Part shown: piece after piece, positions 29,306-39,020 of the stretch
Position numbering within the stretch: the first letter of the stretch is position 1
Layout of the letters: the number at the start of each line of letters is the position of its first letter
Origin: Psychrobacter pygoscelis
GTDB taxonomy: Bacteria; Pseudomonadota; Gammaproteobacteria; Pseudomonadales; Moraxellaceae
Direction: 5' to 3'
Length of the DNA: 64,000 bases
Assembly: GCF_004335015.1 (NCBI RefSeq)
Contig: NZ_RQRU01000001.1
Coordinates: forward strand, 310,001 to 374,000
The notes under the pieces: generated by a model
The model's database searches: none
Seen by the model: the letters and a program-made list of their open reading frames with translations, nothing else
Told to the model about the DNA's origin: nothing
Translations under genes and position numbers: made by a program

Positions 29306-29751
29306 GCTACGAATATGAGATAGATATTAACTACGCCAATAAACCTGCCAAGGCAGATATTCTAGTAGCAGAAGATAATGGGGCTTTGTACATCGGAACT
29401 GATATAACGACGCAACACGGAAAGAGAACTATAGTACAAGAGTCAATCAACATGATGCTACCCTACTCCGAAGCCGAAAAGCTACGTGACAGCTTGATTA
29501 CTGATTATCCGATGTGGATTGCTGTTAAAGATGAGCATCCCAACTTATTTGATGCTGTCTTGATTCTGGCAAAAGATGGTCGCATGCGTTGCGGCATATT
29601 AATGCCCAATCAGGACGATGATGGAAACAAAATAGTTAACAACGACCATATTTACATTTGGTCTATTAACTCCAAGATTCAGTACAAGTTTGGCGATGTT
29701 TCACACTGGATGCCGCTACCAGAGCCGCCAAAAGGAGCTAACAATGACTAA
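29302..29751 (+). CDS. DUF551-like phage protein (first of a tandem pair)
   Basis: A 149-residue protein. The C-terminal half (MWIAVKDEHPNLFDAVLILAKDGR and HWMPLPEPPK) is the DUF551 pattern. The N-terminal half is a separate domain. It overlaps the next gene, which has the same ending, so they look like paralogues. Confidence 0.7.
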   Translation: MSYEYEIDINYANKPAKADILVAEDNGALYIGTDITTQHGKRTIVQESINMMLPYSEAEKLRDSLITDYPMWIAVKDEHPNLFDAVLILAKDGRMRCGILMPNQDDDGNKIVNNDHIYIWSINSKIQYKFGDVSHWMPLPEPPKGANND

Positions 29752-30082
29752 AGAACAAATCAAAAAACTGGCATTGGACAAGGGGTTTAAGCTAAAAGAG
29801 CAGCCGGACGGCACAATGGACTTGAACCCATATGTTTATGAGTTTGCAGAAGCTTTGTTGGTTGATCAATGGATTAGTGTTGATGAGCAAGTGCCTGATG
29901 ATTGTGAAAAAGTTTTAGTGTTTACAGATGCTGGCTATCAATGGACGGGTCACTACAACCACCATTCTAGACCTAATGACTGGCTATTACATGGGTGGAC
30001 AGTAAAAAATGGTTGGCATCCGTTTGAAGTAACACATTGGATGCCGCTACCTACTCTGCCCAAGGAGATTAACGATGAGTGA
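29744..30082 (+). CDS. DUF551-like phage protein (second of a tandem pair)
   Basis: A 112-residue protein; ATG at 29744 follows AAGGAGC. WISVDEQVPDDCEKVLVFTDAG and THWMPLPTLPK match DUF551. The N-terminal 40 residues (KEQIKKLALDKGFKLKEQPD) differ from its neighbour. It overlaps both neighbours by eight bases. Confidence 0.7.
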   Translation: MTKEQIKKLALDKGFKLKEQPDGTMDLNPYVYEFAEALLVDQWISVDEQVPDDCEKVLVFTDAGYQWTGHYNHHSRPNDWLLHGWTVKNGWHPFEVTHWMPLPTLPKEINDE

Positions 30083-30473
30083 TTTGCCGCTAAAGCCGTT
30101 AAAATGGGAATGGGGCGAGTATTTTACTGAAAACTCAAACGTAATTGTTAAAACCAAGTCTCCTACCCATGAGTACCTCATCAGAGTGGAAGCAGGCGGT
30201 ATTTTTTATGTCGACTACCGAAAATTTGATACTGATGAAAGTGACAGAAAAGATGAACCGCCTGAATTTGACTCATGCGAAGCAGCCCAAGAGTGGGTAG
30301 AAAACACTCACTATCCAAGCAAGATGAGCAAATGGGTCAAATCAGTCAATGAAGTAAACGTAGAGCTGCAAAATAAGGTCGATGAAATGGGCGCGGCTGC
30401 TGAGCGTGGGCTTGATGCGCTGAATAAACTGTATAAAGCAATTGGAGGCGAAGATGGGACTAAAACGACTTAG
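30075..30473 (+). CDS. Hypothetical phage protein
   Basis: A 132-residue acidic protein (MSDLPLKPLKWEWGEYFTEN and on), with a beta-rich first half and a helical second half (VNEVNVELQNKVDEMGAAAERGLDALNKLYKAIGG). No family recognised. It overlaps the xis-like gene. Confidence 0.55.
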   Translation: MSDLPLKPLKWEWGEYFTENSNVIVKTKSPTHEYLIRVEAGGIFYVDYRKFDTDESDRKDEPPEFDSCEAAQEWVENTHYPSKMSKWVKSVNEVNVELQNKVDEMGAAAERGLDALNKLYKAIGGEDGTKTT

Positions 30474-30645
30474 AATGACGCAGGTGTGTGATAAAATCGG
30501 TGTGTCAAGAGCGACAGTTTACAGAATGATAGATAATGGTGAGTTTCCGGCTCAGCGGAAAGATGGTAGCTCATCATTTTGGTTTGAGCATGAGCTTGAC
30601 AAGTGGTTAGCAGAAAGACATAATTTAGAGACTGAAGCGGGTTAA
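30454..30645 (+). CDS. AlpA/Xis-like HTH protein
   Basis: A 63-residue protein; ATG at 30454 follows GGAGGCGAAG. MTQVCDKIGVSRATVYRMIDNGEFPAQRK and FEHELDKWLAERH are the AlpA winged-helix pattern of excisionases and phage regulators. It is the last gene before the right phage end, where xis is expected, but no integrase stands next to it. Followed by a terminator. Confidence 0.82.
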   Translation: MGLKRLRMTQVCDKIGVSRATVYRMIDNGEFPAQRKDGSSSFWFEHELDKWLAERHNLETEAG

Positions 30646-30666
30646 TCCCGCTTTATTTTTATCTGC
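30640..30666 (+). terminator. Intrinsic terminator after the xis-like gene
   Basis: AGCGGG-TTAA-CCCGCT followed by TTATTTTTAT on the plus strand. Confidence 0.75.
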
Positions 30667-30764
30667 TAAAAAATCTATGACTTTGAGTTTTAACAGTAAA
30701 AATGACAGTAATTTTAATAATTAAAATTTATGAGCTTATATGTAGCAAAGGTCACAGAGTAAAT

Positions 30765-30787
30765 TTCGAGTCCGACCACTGGTACCA
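30765..30787. other. Candidate attachment site: tRNA 3'-end remnant
   Basis: TTCGAGTCCGACCACTGGTACCA looks like the T loop, acceptor strand and CCA of a tRNA gene with no matching 5' part: the preceding bases GTAAA do not pair with CCGAC. It lies between the last phage gene and dinB and is followed by a terminator, as expected for one att end in a tRNA gene. Its first 14 bases also occur in the tRNA-like sequence at 12105. Confidence 0.5.
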
Positions 30788-30798
30788 ATAAAATAGAA

Positions 30799-30838
30799 GA
30801 CCCCTTACAAACCATCACTTGTAAGGGGTTTTTTATTG
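30799..30838 (+). terminator. Intrinsic terminator, probably of the host tRNA
   Basis: ACCCCTTACAA-ACCATCAC-TTGTAAGGGGT followed by T-rich sequence, just after the tRNA 3'-end remnant. Confidence 0.85.
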
Positions 30839-30881
30839 CCTTAGATTTGTACCTTTACCTTATGCAATCTATCCTGAATAA

Positions 30882-31991
30882 ATGACCGAATCCGAATCAG
30901 CCCCTTCTACCCTACCCCAACGCAAAATCATCCATCTCGATATGGATGCTTTCTTTGCGAGCGTAGAGCAGCGCGACTTCCCCGAGCTACGCGGTAAGCC
31001 CTTAGTCGTCGGTGGTGACCCCAATGGTCGCGGCGTCGTTGCTGCAGCCAGTTATGAGATTCGCCAGTTTGGGGTACGCTCCGCCATGTCCTGCTTCGAA
31101 GCCAAGCGTCGCTGCCCAGAGGCCATCTTCGTGCGACCACGTTTCGATGTCTACCGTAGCGTCAGTCAGCAGATTCGACAGATCATGCGCTCTTTGACCG
31201 ACTTGGTTGAGCCATTGTCACTTGATGAAGCTTATCTTGATGTCACTGGTATTAAAGATCATAAAGGATCAGCCACCCTCATGGCCAACTGGCTACGAGC
31301 ACAGATTTATGAGAAGACCCAGCTTCACGCATCGGCAGGGGTTTCTTTTAACAAGATGCTTGCCAAGATTGCCTCGGATATCAACAAGCCCAATGGCATT
31401 GCAGTCATTACCCCCGAGCAGGCCGATGCATTTATTACCTCTCTACCCATCGAACGCTTTCATGGGATTGGTAAAGCCACGGCAGCCAAGCTTCATGATA
31501 TGGGCATCCACACAGGCGCTGATCTAAAGGCGACTTCTGTCGATACCTTAGTCAATGCCTTTGGCAAACGCGGTCGCTTCTATTCTGAAATTGCGCATGG
31601 CCGTGATATGCGTCCTGTGAAGCCCAAGCGCCAGTATAAATCGGTCGGCTCAGAGACCACATTTCGTGATAATATCAGTGACACCGCCACTTTGCTCGAG
31701 CATATCTTTGCGCAAAATGCTGATGCGTTTCGGCAGATGGGCCAAAAGGGTCAGCAAGGTCAGACCATCACCCTAAAGATTAAATACGCCGACTTTAGCC
31801 AAATTACCCGATCTCATACCCTGCATACTCCATTCCCTGATGCCGAATCAGCCCATTATTGGTTAGAAAAACTGCTGGCAGATGCCCCAAGGCATCTACC
31901 TATTCGCCTCGTGGGCGTGACTTACTCGACACTTAGCAATGCGGACGAGCCTGCCCCGCAGCCGGATTTGTTTGACCTTTTTGATGACTGA
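30882..31991 (+). CDS. dinB: DNA polymerase IV
   Basis: A 369-residue Y-family polymerase for translesion synthesis. IIHLDMDAFFASVEQRDFPELRGKPLVVGG gives the first catalytic aspartates, and PLSLDEAYLDVTG the second acidic pair. Later come ASAGVSFNKMLAKIASDINKPNG, a helix-hairpin-helix region (IERFHGIGKATAAKLHDMGIHT) and the little finger. The end QPDLFDLFDD contains a likely sliding-clamp-binding motif. It is the first host gene after the prophage. Confidence 0.96.
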   Translation: MTESESAPSTLPQRKIIHLDMDAFFASVEQRDFPELRGKPLVVGGDPNGRGVVAAASYEIRQFGVRSAMSCFEAKRRCPEAIFVRPRFDVYRSVSQQIRQIMRSLTDLVEPLSLDEAYLDVTGIKDHKGSATLMANWLRAQIYEKTQLHASAGVSFNKMLAKIASDINKPNGIAVITPEQADAFITSLPIERFHGIGKATAAKLHDMGIHTGADLKATSVDTLVNAFGKRGRFYSEIAHGRDMRPVKPKRQYKSVGSETTFRDNISDTATLLEHIFAQNADAFRQMGQKGQQGQTITLKIKYADFSQITRSHTLHTPFPDAESAHYWLEKLLADAPRHLPIRLVGVTYSTLSNADEPAPQPDLFDLFDD

Positions 31992-32255
31992 TTCTGTCAT
32001 AAGCTAAAATATGCTTAAGGGTTTTAACGCCATATTCATACCAGGATACTGCCTCGTTTTGCCGCTACGTGAGCATAGCTCTAGCCTTGCATTAGCACAA
32101 AGACGTACTTTGTTATTGCCTGACTTAGGGTTTAGAAGATTACTTTTTAATCCTAATCCAGAACATCAATTTCCGCCATCGCCACATTCTGCTAAAATAG
32201 CACGATTATTAATCTCGCCGCTTCTTTATCTTTTTAGCCTTACCATTGAGTTTCT

Positions 32256-33359
32256 ATGACCAAGCAGACCTATCTAAGCGTTAACGATTACGACTATGAC
32301 CTCCCTGATACCTTAATCGCTCGCTACCCTCTTGAGCAGCGCTCTGCATCTCGATTGTTATATCTACCGGCTGCTAGTGCGCCAGAAGACAAGCAGTTCG
32401 CTGAGCTACCTGATCTGCTAAAGGCTGGGGACTTAATCGTCTTTAATGATACCAAGGTAATGAAAGCACGACTTTTTGGTCAGAAGGACACGGGCGGTAA
32501 AGTCGAAGTCTTGGTCGAACGCCTGACAGAAGATGCGGCATTAACCCAAGGTCGTGCTCATGTGGCACTGTGTCACGTGCGCGCTAGCAAAGCGCCAAAG
32601 CTGGGCCAGACCCTATATCTGGCTGATAATGCTATGCAATGTGAGATGATCGGTCGGCAAGAGAACTTATTCGTACTGGCTTTTGCAGCGCCTATTCTGC
32701 CTGATCTTGAGAGGTTCGGTGAGCTGCCCATACCACCCTACTTTGAGCGTCATGCCGATGAGACAGACAATACTCGCTATCAGACGGTATTTCATGATCC
32801 TGCTAAGCTTGCCAGTGTCGCGGCCCCTACCGCCAGTCTGCATTTTGATAATATCGTCCTTCAACAGCTACAAGACAAAGGGATTCGTAATGCCTTTGTC
32901 ACCTTACACGTCGGTGCAGGAACCTTTGCCCCTGTAAAGACAGATAACTTGCTCAATCACACCATGCACAGTGAATTCGCTCATCTACCCCAAGTAACCG
33001 CCGACCTAATTAATGAAACTCATGAAAATGGCCATGCCGTCATTGCAGTCGGTACGACGGTGACGCGGGTGTTAGAAACTGCTTATAAGCAAACTGCTAT
33101 CGAGGGCAAACCACTATCAGCATGGTCAGGTGATACTGATATCTTTATTTATCCTGGATTTGAGTTTGGTGTTATCGATCGCCTAATTACCAACTTTCAC
33201 CTACCTAAATCGACCTTGCTGATGCTAGTCGCTGCCTTTGCCGGTAAAGTGAATATTGAACGCGCCTATCAGCATGCTATCGATGAGCGCTATCGCTTCT
33301 TTAGCTATGGCGATGCGATGCTGTTGGACAAATTGACTGCGCCAATGGGACTAATCTAG
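32256..33359 (+). CDS. queA: S-adenosylmethionine:tRNA ribosyltransferase-isomerase
   Basis: A 367-residue enzyme of queuosine synthesis that moves the ribosyl part of SAM to preQ1 in tRNA, making epoxyqueuosine. YDYDLPDTLIARYPLEQRSASRLL, FNDTKVMKARLFG, APTASLHFD, TLHVGAGTFAPVK and NFHLPKSTLLMLVAAFAG are family motifs. Full length. The 31992 to 32255 gap before it holds only a short ORF I do not support. Confidence 0.96.
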   Translation: MTKQTYLSVNDYDYDLPDTLIARYPLEQRSASRLLYLPAASAPEDKQFAELPDLLKAGDLIVFNDTKVMKARLFGQKDTGGKVEVLVERLTEDAALTQGRAHVALCHVRASKAPKLGQTLYLADNAMQCEMIGRQENLFVLAFAAPILPDLERFGELPIPPYFERHADETDNTRYQTVFHDPAKLASVAAPTASLHFDNIVLQQLQDKGIRNAFVTLHVGAGTFAPVKTDNLLNHTMHSEFAHLPQVTADLINETHENGHAVIAVGTTVTRVLETAYKQTAIEGKPLSAWSGDTDIFIYPGFEFGVIDRLITNFHLPKSTLLMLVAAFAGKVNIERAYQHAIDERYRFFSYGDAMLLDKLTAPMGLI

Positions 33360-33716
33360 AATATTGGATACTATAAATAGGATGATAAGATTTTATTAAC
33401 CAAAAGAATTTGGTAAAAGCAGGCGTATATTAACCACAGGTTGATAAAGACCATCCCCCGTCAATCATAGCCATAACTTTTTGTAGCCCATTAAACGCTA
33501 ATTTTGTTAAATAACAATACGCCCTAGTAGCCAACTCAAAAAAGATTTGTATAATGGTCAGCACACGCTATCTAACACTCGTCGACATTGATTAATAGCG
33601 CCCTACTTCATTGTTTTCATTAATGACTGGTGCTATAGTGAATTTGCAAATGCAGATAGTAACAGTCTCAGAAGACCGCTAATTATTTAATTCATTGATT
33701 ACTACAAGGTATCGGC
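33360..33716. other. Intergenic region between queA and the fimV-like gene
   Basis: 357 bases, AT-rich, with no convincing gene. It should contain the promoter of the fimV-like pair; I do not see boxes strong enough to name. Confidence 0.4.
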
Positions 33717-35477
33717 ATGGCTTGGCAAAAAAGGCCTCACTTGACGACGTTAAGACAAGCTCTATCACTGGCCTTATTCGGCTCTTTTTGTACTATGGGT
33801 ATTGGGCATATTAGTCATGCTGTTACCCTAGGCAAGACTTCAGTGTACTCAGCTCAGCATGAGCCTCTAAATGCTTCTATATCGGTCTCGGGTATCGAAG
33901 CAGACAACTTTTCAGCTGATCTGGTTAGCTCCGATATTTATAAACAGATGGGGCTACAGCCTAACGACTCGATGTCCGTTCGCTTTGTCCCAAATGGTAG
34001 CAACTCCGGTCAGATCGTTATTAGCACCTCACGTCCTATCTCGGCACCGTTTACTGATGTGGTGCTGTCGATACGTGATGGTGATGAGCGTCAAGTAGTG
34101 CCTAAGACCTTGTTAATGCCACTAGGTAAATCAGCGAAGCCAGTCGACACCAGTCGTCAGGTAACCGGTAAGGCCACTCCCAATCTGCCCACCGTCAGTA
34201 GATCTGAGGCCAGTACGCCTATCGCAAAGCCGCTTGCCGTGAGTCGTTCTGCGCCGCCACCTTTGTTGCCCAGTACTAATTTACCCAATAACCAATCAGC
34301 CAATAATGAGCTGCCTAGCAGCAACTCAAATAGCACCACTATAGCGACTAGTAATTCTTTATCTAGCAATGCTATGGCTAACGTGTCTAGCGAGATACGG
34401 TCCAATGACACTCGAACCGCACTGTCTTCTCAGAGCTCTAATGTTAATACGTCTGGAGTGGCTAGCGCGCCAGAGCAACAGCCCTCCTCTGTTACTAACG
34501 CTATCGCGAACGATCAGGCAAACCAGCAGCTAGATATTATTAATATTGAGATTACACGTACCGTACGACCTAGCCAAGGCAGCAATAGCTCAGATGCCCT
34601 CAGTGCATCAACCACTGACATTACTGACGCTAATAGTAATATTGATAACAGTACTGATACTGATGATCAGACTATGGCTAATGATACTGCCCAAACGCCT
34701 TCAGCAAGTGCTGCTGAGCCTACTCCGGATCAGTCTAGCCCAGCGACTACCGTGGTCGCAGAGGCCGCACCATCAGATAATCTATCTGAAGTAAGCTATA
34801 CTGTGCAGCGTAATGATAGCTTATGGTCTATCGCCAATGCTTTGGCGGCGCAGAATAATATTGATGTTCACACTGTGATGCAGCAGCTCTACAAGCTCAA
34901 TCCTGACGCTTTTATTAATAGAGATATCGACAAATTAAGAGCAGATGCTCAGCTGAATTTGCCTAAATATGAGACGATTCCTTCGCAGTCCAGCTTGCAA
35001 GCAGCGATTAAAGCTCGGCGTGACCGCTTTAACGCGAGGAAGGCTGCTCGTTCTGAGAGTGAAACGACCCAAAAGAAACAGCCAGTCGACTCAAAAGCTA
35101 AGGCAACTGCTAAAAGTAAGAGCGACAAAAAAGCGGTAACGGCAAAATCGCCTCGTAGTACTAAGGCAGCTAGTAAGGCTAAAAGCGCGTCTCGTCCAGT
35201 CACCAAGAGCTTGCCCAAAGCCAGAATGACGGTGCTAGCACCAGGTCAGAGTGGTCAAGCAGATGGCGTACAAACTAAAACTTCGGCAGCTACAGGTTCA
35301 GGAATTGATACTGATTTGTTAGCGACCCTCAAGTCGTCGCGGCAACGGACAGCAAACCAAGCTAAGCGTGTCCGTGAGATCAGTCAGCAAGTCTCAAGCT
35401 ACAACAAAAAACTGCAGCTACAGAATCAAAAACTCGCTGAGCTAGAGGCTCATCTGAAAAAACTACGTCAAAAATAA
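33717..35477 (+). CDS. FimV-like protein, periplasmic half (N-terminal domain and LysM)
   Basis: A 586-residue protein. Signal-like N-terminus (QALSLALFGSFCTMGIGHISHAVTL), then a FimV N-terminal domain (LGKTSVYSAQHEPLNASISVSG). A long Ser/Asn/Thr-rich linker leads to a LysM domain near residue 360 (SYTVQRNDSLWSIANALAAQNN). A Lys/Ala-rich stretch and a C-terminal coiled coil follow. FimV organises polar type IV pilus and twitching machinery through peptidoglycan. The usual membrane segment and cytoplasmic TPR end are in the next gene. Confidence 0.82.
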   Translation: MAWQKRPHLTTLRQALSLALFGSFCTMGIGHISHAVTLGKTSVYSAQHEPLNASISVSGIEADNFSADLVSSDIYKQMGLQPNDSMSVRFVPNGSNSGQIVISTSRPISAPFTDVVLSIRDGDERQVVPKTLLMPLGKSAKPVDTSRQVTGKATPNLPTVSRSEASTPIAKPLAVSRSAPPPLLPSTNLPNNQSANNELPSSNSNSTTIATSNSLSSNAMANVSSEIRSNDTRTALSSQSSNVNTSGVASAPEQQPSSVTNAIANDQANQQLDIINIEITRTVRPSQGSNSSDALSASTTDITDANSNIDNSTDTDDQTMANDTAQTPSASAAEPTPDQSSPATTVVAEAAPSDNLSEVSYTVQRNDSLWSIANALAAQNNIDVHTVMQQLYKLNPDAFINRDIDKLRADAQLNLPKYETIPSQSSLQAAIKARRDRFNARKAARSESETTQKKQPVDSKAKATAKSKSDKKAVTAKSPRSTKAASKAKSASRPVTKSLPKARMTVLAPGQSGQADGVQTKTSAATGSGIDTDLLATLKSSRQRTANQAKRVREISQQVSSYNKKLQLQNQKLAELEAHLKKLRQK

Positions 35478-35591
35478 CGGCTGAGTCTACAGTACTAACT
35501 TATTTATAATATTACTATTTTCATTAATTTTTTGATCAGCTCATAAATAGTGTAGTCAATAGGGCTATAGATGACTGGTACAGGAGCTACT

Positions 35592-37508
35592 ATGAACGAC
35601 CTTACCTATATTATCATTGGATTGGCTATTATCCTTGTTATAGCCCTCATTTTCCTGAGCAAAAAAAAGAAGCCTGATGCAGGACGCTCTTCTAACTTAC
35701 GTAGTACCGAACGCTTAGAGCAGCAAACGAGTAAGTCCGCAGCAGTACCTGCTCGTCAAGAAAACCTTATGATCGCTCAAAGCTTTATCGATCAGCAGCG
35801 TTACGACGATGCGATCGGCGTCTTAAAACAAGGCTTAATCACTAATCCGCACAATAAAGACCTTTCTCTTAAGCTTCTCAACATCTACGCTATTCGCAAT
35901 AACTTTGATGAGTTCACTAGTCTTTATGAGTCAATCCAGCAACAAGGCAATGCAGACACTTTAGCAGAAGCCGACAAGATCAAAGAGTTGATTGACGCTG
36001 AGCAGGCTTCAATGGTAACGACTGAGTCAAGTGCTCACTCTAGCCATAGTCAACAAAGCGCTGTCGGCGATGCTGACTATCAGGAAGATGCCTTAGAGTT
36101 CACGCTCTCTGATGAGCCTACTGTGTCATCAAGCGAGTCTCAAGATGACAGTGAAATCTTTGAGCTTGAAGAGATTACTGCTGAGGATACAGCAGCACCT
36201 AGCTCTTCTACTGACAGCCTCTCAACAGATAGTAATGAATTTAATATCGCTGACTTTGATGTTGACGGTATTGAAGACTTGCAAACTACGGAAACTTTAG
36301 AAGCTTCACAAACCTCGATTGATTCAGAAGCTACTACTGACACTAATGCCTTGTCTTTTGAAGAGATCGAAAATCAGCTATTGGCTGATGATCCGGCAAC
36401 AGCAAGCTCTACTGCGGCAGAGTTATCAGACGCTGATGATTTCGAGTTTCAGATTGATGACTTAGCGGATGACAGTGCTCCGGTTACTGGCTTTGAAACT
36501 GACATTAATTCAGATACTGGTGTTGACACCACGACTGAGGCTAATACTAGCTTAGATATTGAGACTAATGATTATCAAGCCTCTGACGAGTCAGCCTTCA
36601 CCTTAGATCTTGAGGGTTCAGTAGCGCCAGTAACGGCTGATAATACTGAGCATACTAGTGATCTAGAATTAGATACCGCGTTTTCATCGGAGACAGCAGA
36701 GTTAGCCTTTGTTGAGCTTGCAGAAGAGTCGCCAGCGGCAGATTTAAGCGCCGACCTAGAGACGGATACGTTCACTGACTCAGCGCCAACGACTGAAGCC
36801 AATACCATAGAGCTTGATGACTTTGAATTAGCCAGCAATGAGCTAAGCTTTGATGACAGCTTAGTAACTGCTTCTCAAGAATACGAGCAAGACTTACCAA
36901 GCGGCAGTGTCGACACAGCTCAAAATGAGGTGTCAGCGGATGCTAGCCTTTCTGATGCGTTAGCAAGTGACAATACTCTTGATGACAGTCATGATGATAA
37001 TGTATTCGCTGAGCATTCTTTAGAAGCTGACACTTTAGAAACTAATAACTTAGAAGCTGATGACTTAGAAACTGATAGTTTTCAAGTTGATAACTTAGAA
37101 ACAAGCACCCCAAGTGATGAGTTATCCAGTAGCAATGTACTAGGTGCTAACGTAGAGGATACCATCTCTCAATTAGATGCTTTGAGTTTCTCTACTGATG
37201 ACTTTTCACTAAGCGACGACAGCGCCTCAGTAGAAACAAGCGCGACAGCCCCAGATTCACCAGCTTCAGACTTATCGAATGTGGCTGATGAGACGATGCC
37301 CGTCACTGCCTTGGATGACAGTCAATTTGAGGAAGACTTTGAGTTTGTTAATGAGCTAGATGCCTCGCAGGTGACTTTAGATCTCGCCTCTCAGTATCTG
37401 GAGCTGGGTGAATATGAAAGTGCTAAACGCCTATTGAATGAAGTCGTGGCACAAGGTAACGCTGAGCAGCAAGCCGAGGCTCAGTCACTGTTAGCCAAAA
37501 CGGTATAG
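35592..37508 (+). CDS. FimV-like protein, membrane and cytoplasmic half (TPR/FimV C-terminal)
   Basis: A 638-residue protein; ATG at 35592 follows CAGGAGC. One membrane segment (DLTYIIIGLAIILVIALIFL), then TPR-like repeats (MIAQSFIDQQRYDDAIGVLK), a very acidic Asp/Glu/Ser/Thr-rich middle with repeats such as LEADTLETNNLEADDLE, and the FimV C-terminal motif LDLASQYLELGEYESAKRLL. It completes FimV after a 114-base gap. The acidic linker is long. Confidence 0.82.
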   Translation: MNDLTYIIIGLAIILVIALIFLSKKKKPDAGRSSNLRSTERLEQQTSKSAAVPARQENLMIAQSFIDQQRYDDAIGVLKQGLITNPHNKDLSLKLLNIYAIRNNFDEFTSLYESIQQQGNADTLAEADKIKELIDAEQASMVTTESSAHSSHSQQSAVGDADYQEDALEFTLSDEPTVSSSESQDDSEIFELEEITAEDTAAPSSSTDSLSTDSNEFNIADFDVDGIEDLQTTETLEASQTSIDSEATTDTNALSFEEIENQLLADDPATASSTAAELSDADDFEFQIDDLADDSAPVTGFETDINSDTGVDTTTEANTSLDIETNDYQASDESAFTLDLEGSVAPVTADNTEHTSDLELDTAFSSETAELAFVELAEESPAADLSADLETDTFTDSAPTTEANTIELDDFELASNELSFDDSLVTASQEYEQDLPSGSVDTAQNEVSADASLSDALASDNTLDDSHDDNVFAEHSLEADTLETNNLEADDLETDSFQVDNLETSTPSDELSSSNVLGANVEDTISQLDALSFSTDDFSLSDDSASVETSATAPDSPASDLSNVADETMPVTALDDSQFEEDFEFVNELDASQVTLDLASQYLELGEYESAKRLLNEVVAQGNAEQQAEAQSLLAKTV

Positions 37509-37590
37509 CCAACTCTATCAGCGCTACTCAATAAGGATGACTAATATTGGGTAGTCGCCAGATTAGGACAACTCCTAGTACTTTGTAATA

Positions 37591-37628
37591 AAGCCGCACT
37601 TTGTCATTATATTGTGCGGTTTTTTTTG
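37591..37628 (+). terminator. Intrinsic terminator after the fimV-like pair
   Basis: AGCCGCAC, a loop of about 16 bases, GTGCGGTT and then T-rich sequence. Confidence 0.8.
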
Positions 37629-37723
37629 GCTAAATGAGACGGATTTTTCGCTGAAACCCTTTATATTAATGTTATGATTCTTGCTAAGCCCTTATTATCT
37701 AATCTATCGTAAAGCTGCCTTAT

Positions 37724-38830
37724 ATGATGCAATCATCGCAAGTCTCTTCCAAATCTACCACACTATTGACAAGTCAAGTGGACAGCACCCAACTTATTTA
37801 TGCCGGCGGTACATTTGGCTGTCACGGCAAGCCATTAAGCCCTATCAAAGCTGAAGCGTTTTTGCCCGTGCTCCAGCAGCATTTAGCCAAGCAGAATTTA
37901 GATAATATTGCTTGGCTACCCAATCCCTTAATCAAAGACAGTAGTCAACTAACACCAGCAGATCTTGCTCATTTTTATCAGCTGATACTTAGCGCATACG
38001 CTGGTGGTGAGCGCCGCTTTATACTGATTACAGGGACGGATACTCTCAGCTATCTGGGTAGCTTCTTGGCCGAAGCCTTTGCTGGTAGTGATATTAGTGT
38101 CGTGCTCACGGGCAGTATGCGCCCCCTCTTTAATGCTGACTATATTGATGAGTATGTTATAGACCCGCAATCAGACGCGTGGAATAATCTAATAGAAGCT
38201 ATCGGCTTAGCCAGTCATGGCGAGCCAGGTGTTCGGGTATGTTTTGCTGGAGAGTCTTGGCCCGCGCAAACGGTCCAAAAGCTTCATAGCCACGACTTTA
38301 TGGCCTTTACAGGGCATCGCCGTGCAGCGTACCCTGCTAATAGCTATGATAAGCGCCTGCCTGAAGCTCGTCGTCGCCACTGGGTCGATGATCAGCTTGC
38401 CATGCAGCAAGATATTATCAGGCGCAGCGAGTCCATTAGTATCTACCCCATATATTGCATGCCGAATAATAGTGAGGTCCTTGCACTACAGCTAAGCGAT
38501 ATTATCAATCGTCCTGCTAGCGGCATCATATTGATGGGTTTTGGCGCAGGTAATGTGCCTTATTCAAGTAAAATAGCGCAGCTACTGGACAGCGCTTATC
38601 AGCAAGGCCATATGGTGATAAGCGCTAGCCAGTGTGCTTTTGGCGGTGTCGGCGATGACTATGCGGCAGGCAGCTGGCAATATAATCACCATGTCATTAG
38701 TGGTGGTCGCCTCACCCTTCCCGCTATTTATGCCCGGCTATTATGGCTGCATCTCCGCTTTGATACGCCAGCTAGACGTCGCCAGCGATGGAGTAATACT
38801 GTGAAGCAGACCAATCCGGTCAGAAGCTGA
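37724..38830 (+). CDS. Type I L-asparaginase-like protein
   Basis: A 368-residue amidohydrolase. YAGGTFGCHG near residue 30 carries the first catalytic threonine in GGT, and LITGTDTLSYLGSFLAEAF near 105 the TDT motif. VVLTGSMRPLF and LMGFGAGNVPYSS are also family motifs. It would hydrolyse asparagine to aspartate and ammonia. No signal peptide, so cytoplasmic. The gap to the fimV-like gene has a terminator, so it is its own unit. Confidence 0.88.
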   Translation: MMQSSQVSSKSTTLLTSQVDSTQLIYAGGTFGCHGKPLSPIKAEAFLPVLQQHLAKQNLDNIAWLPNPLIKDSSQLTPADLAHFYQLILSAYAGGERRFILITGTDTLSYLGSFLAEAFAGSDISVVLTGSMRPLFNADYIDEYVIDPQSDAWNNLIEAIGLASHGEPGVRVCFAGESWPAQTVQKLHSHDFMAFTGHRRAAYPANSYDKRLPEARRRHWVDDQLAMQQDIIRRSESISIYPIYCMPNNSEVLALQLSDIINRPASGIILMGFGAGNVPYSSKIAQLLDSAYQQGHMVISASQCAFGGVGDDYAAGSWQYNHHVISGGRLTLPAIYARLLWLHLRFDTPARRRQRWSNTVKQTNPVRS

Positions 38831-39020
38831 GTTATTACCACCACAGTCTCGCCTCTAGCTGATAGCTAAAGGCTTTGTCTATAAACAAGCATGAAGTAAG
38901 CTGCAGATACAGCGCTTGGGTTTATTATTGGTCACTATGGTCAATAAAAGCTCTCCGCAACCATCACTATAGTTCATGCCTGTAAAAGTTTAATCCATCT
39001 TTATTAGCACAGTTGATTTT

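Noticed and set aside
32011..32259. 82-residue ORF before queA
   Set aside because: No ribosome site, no protein-like composition, and it runs into the queA start.
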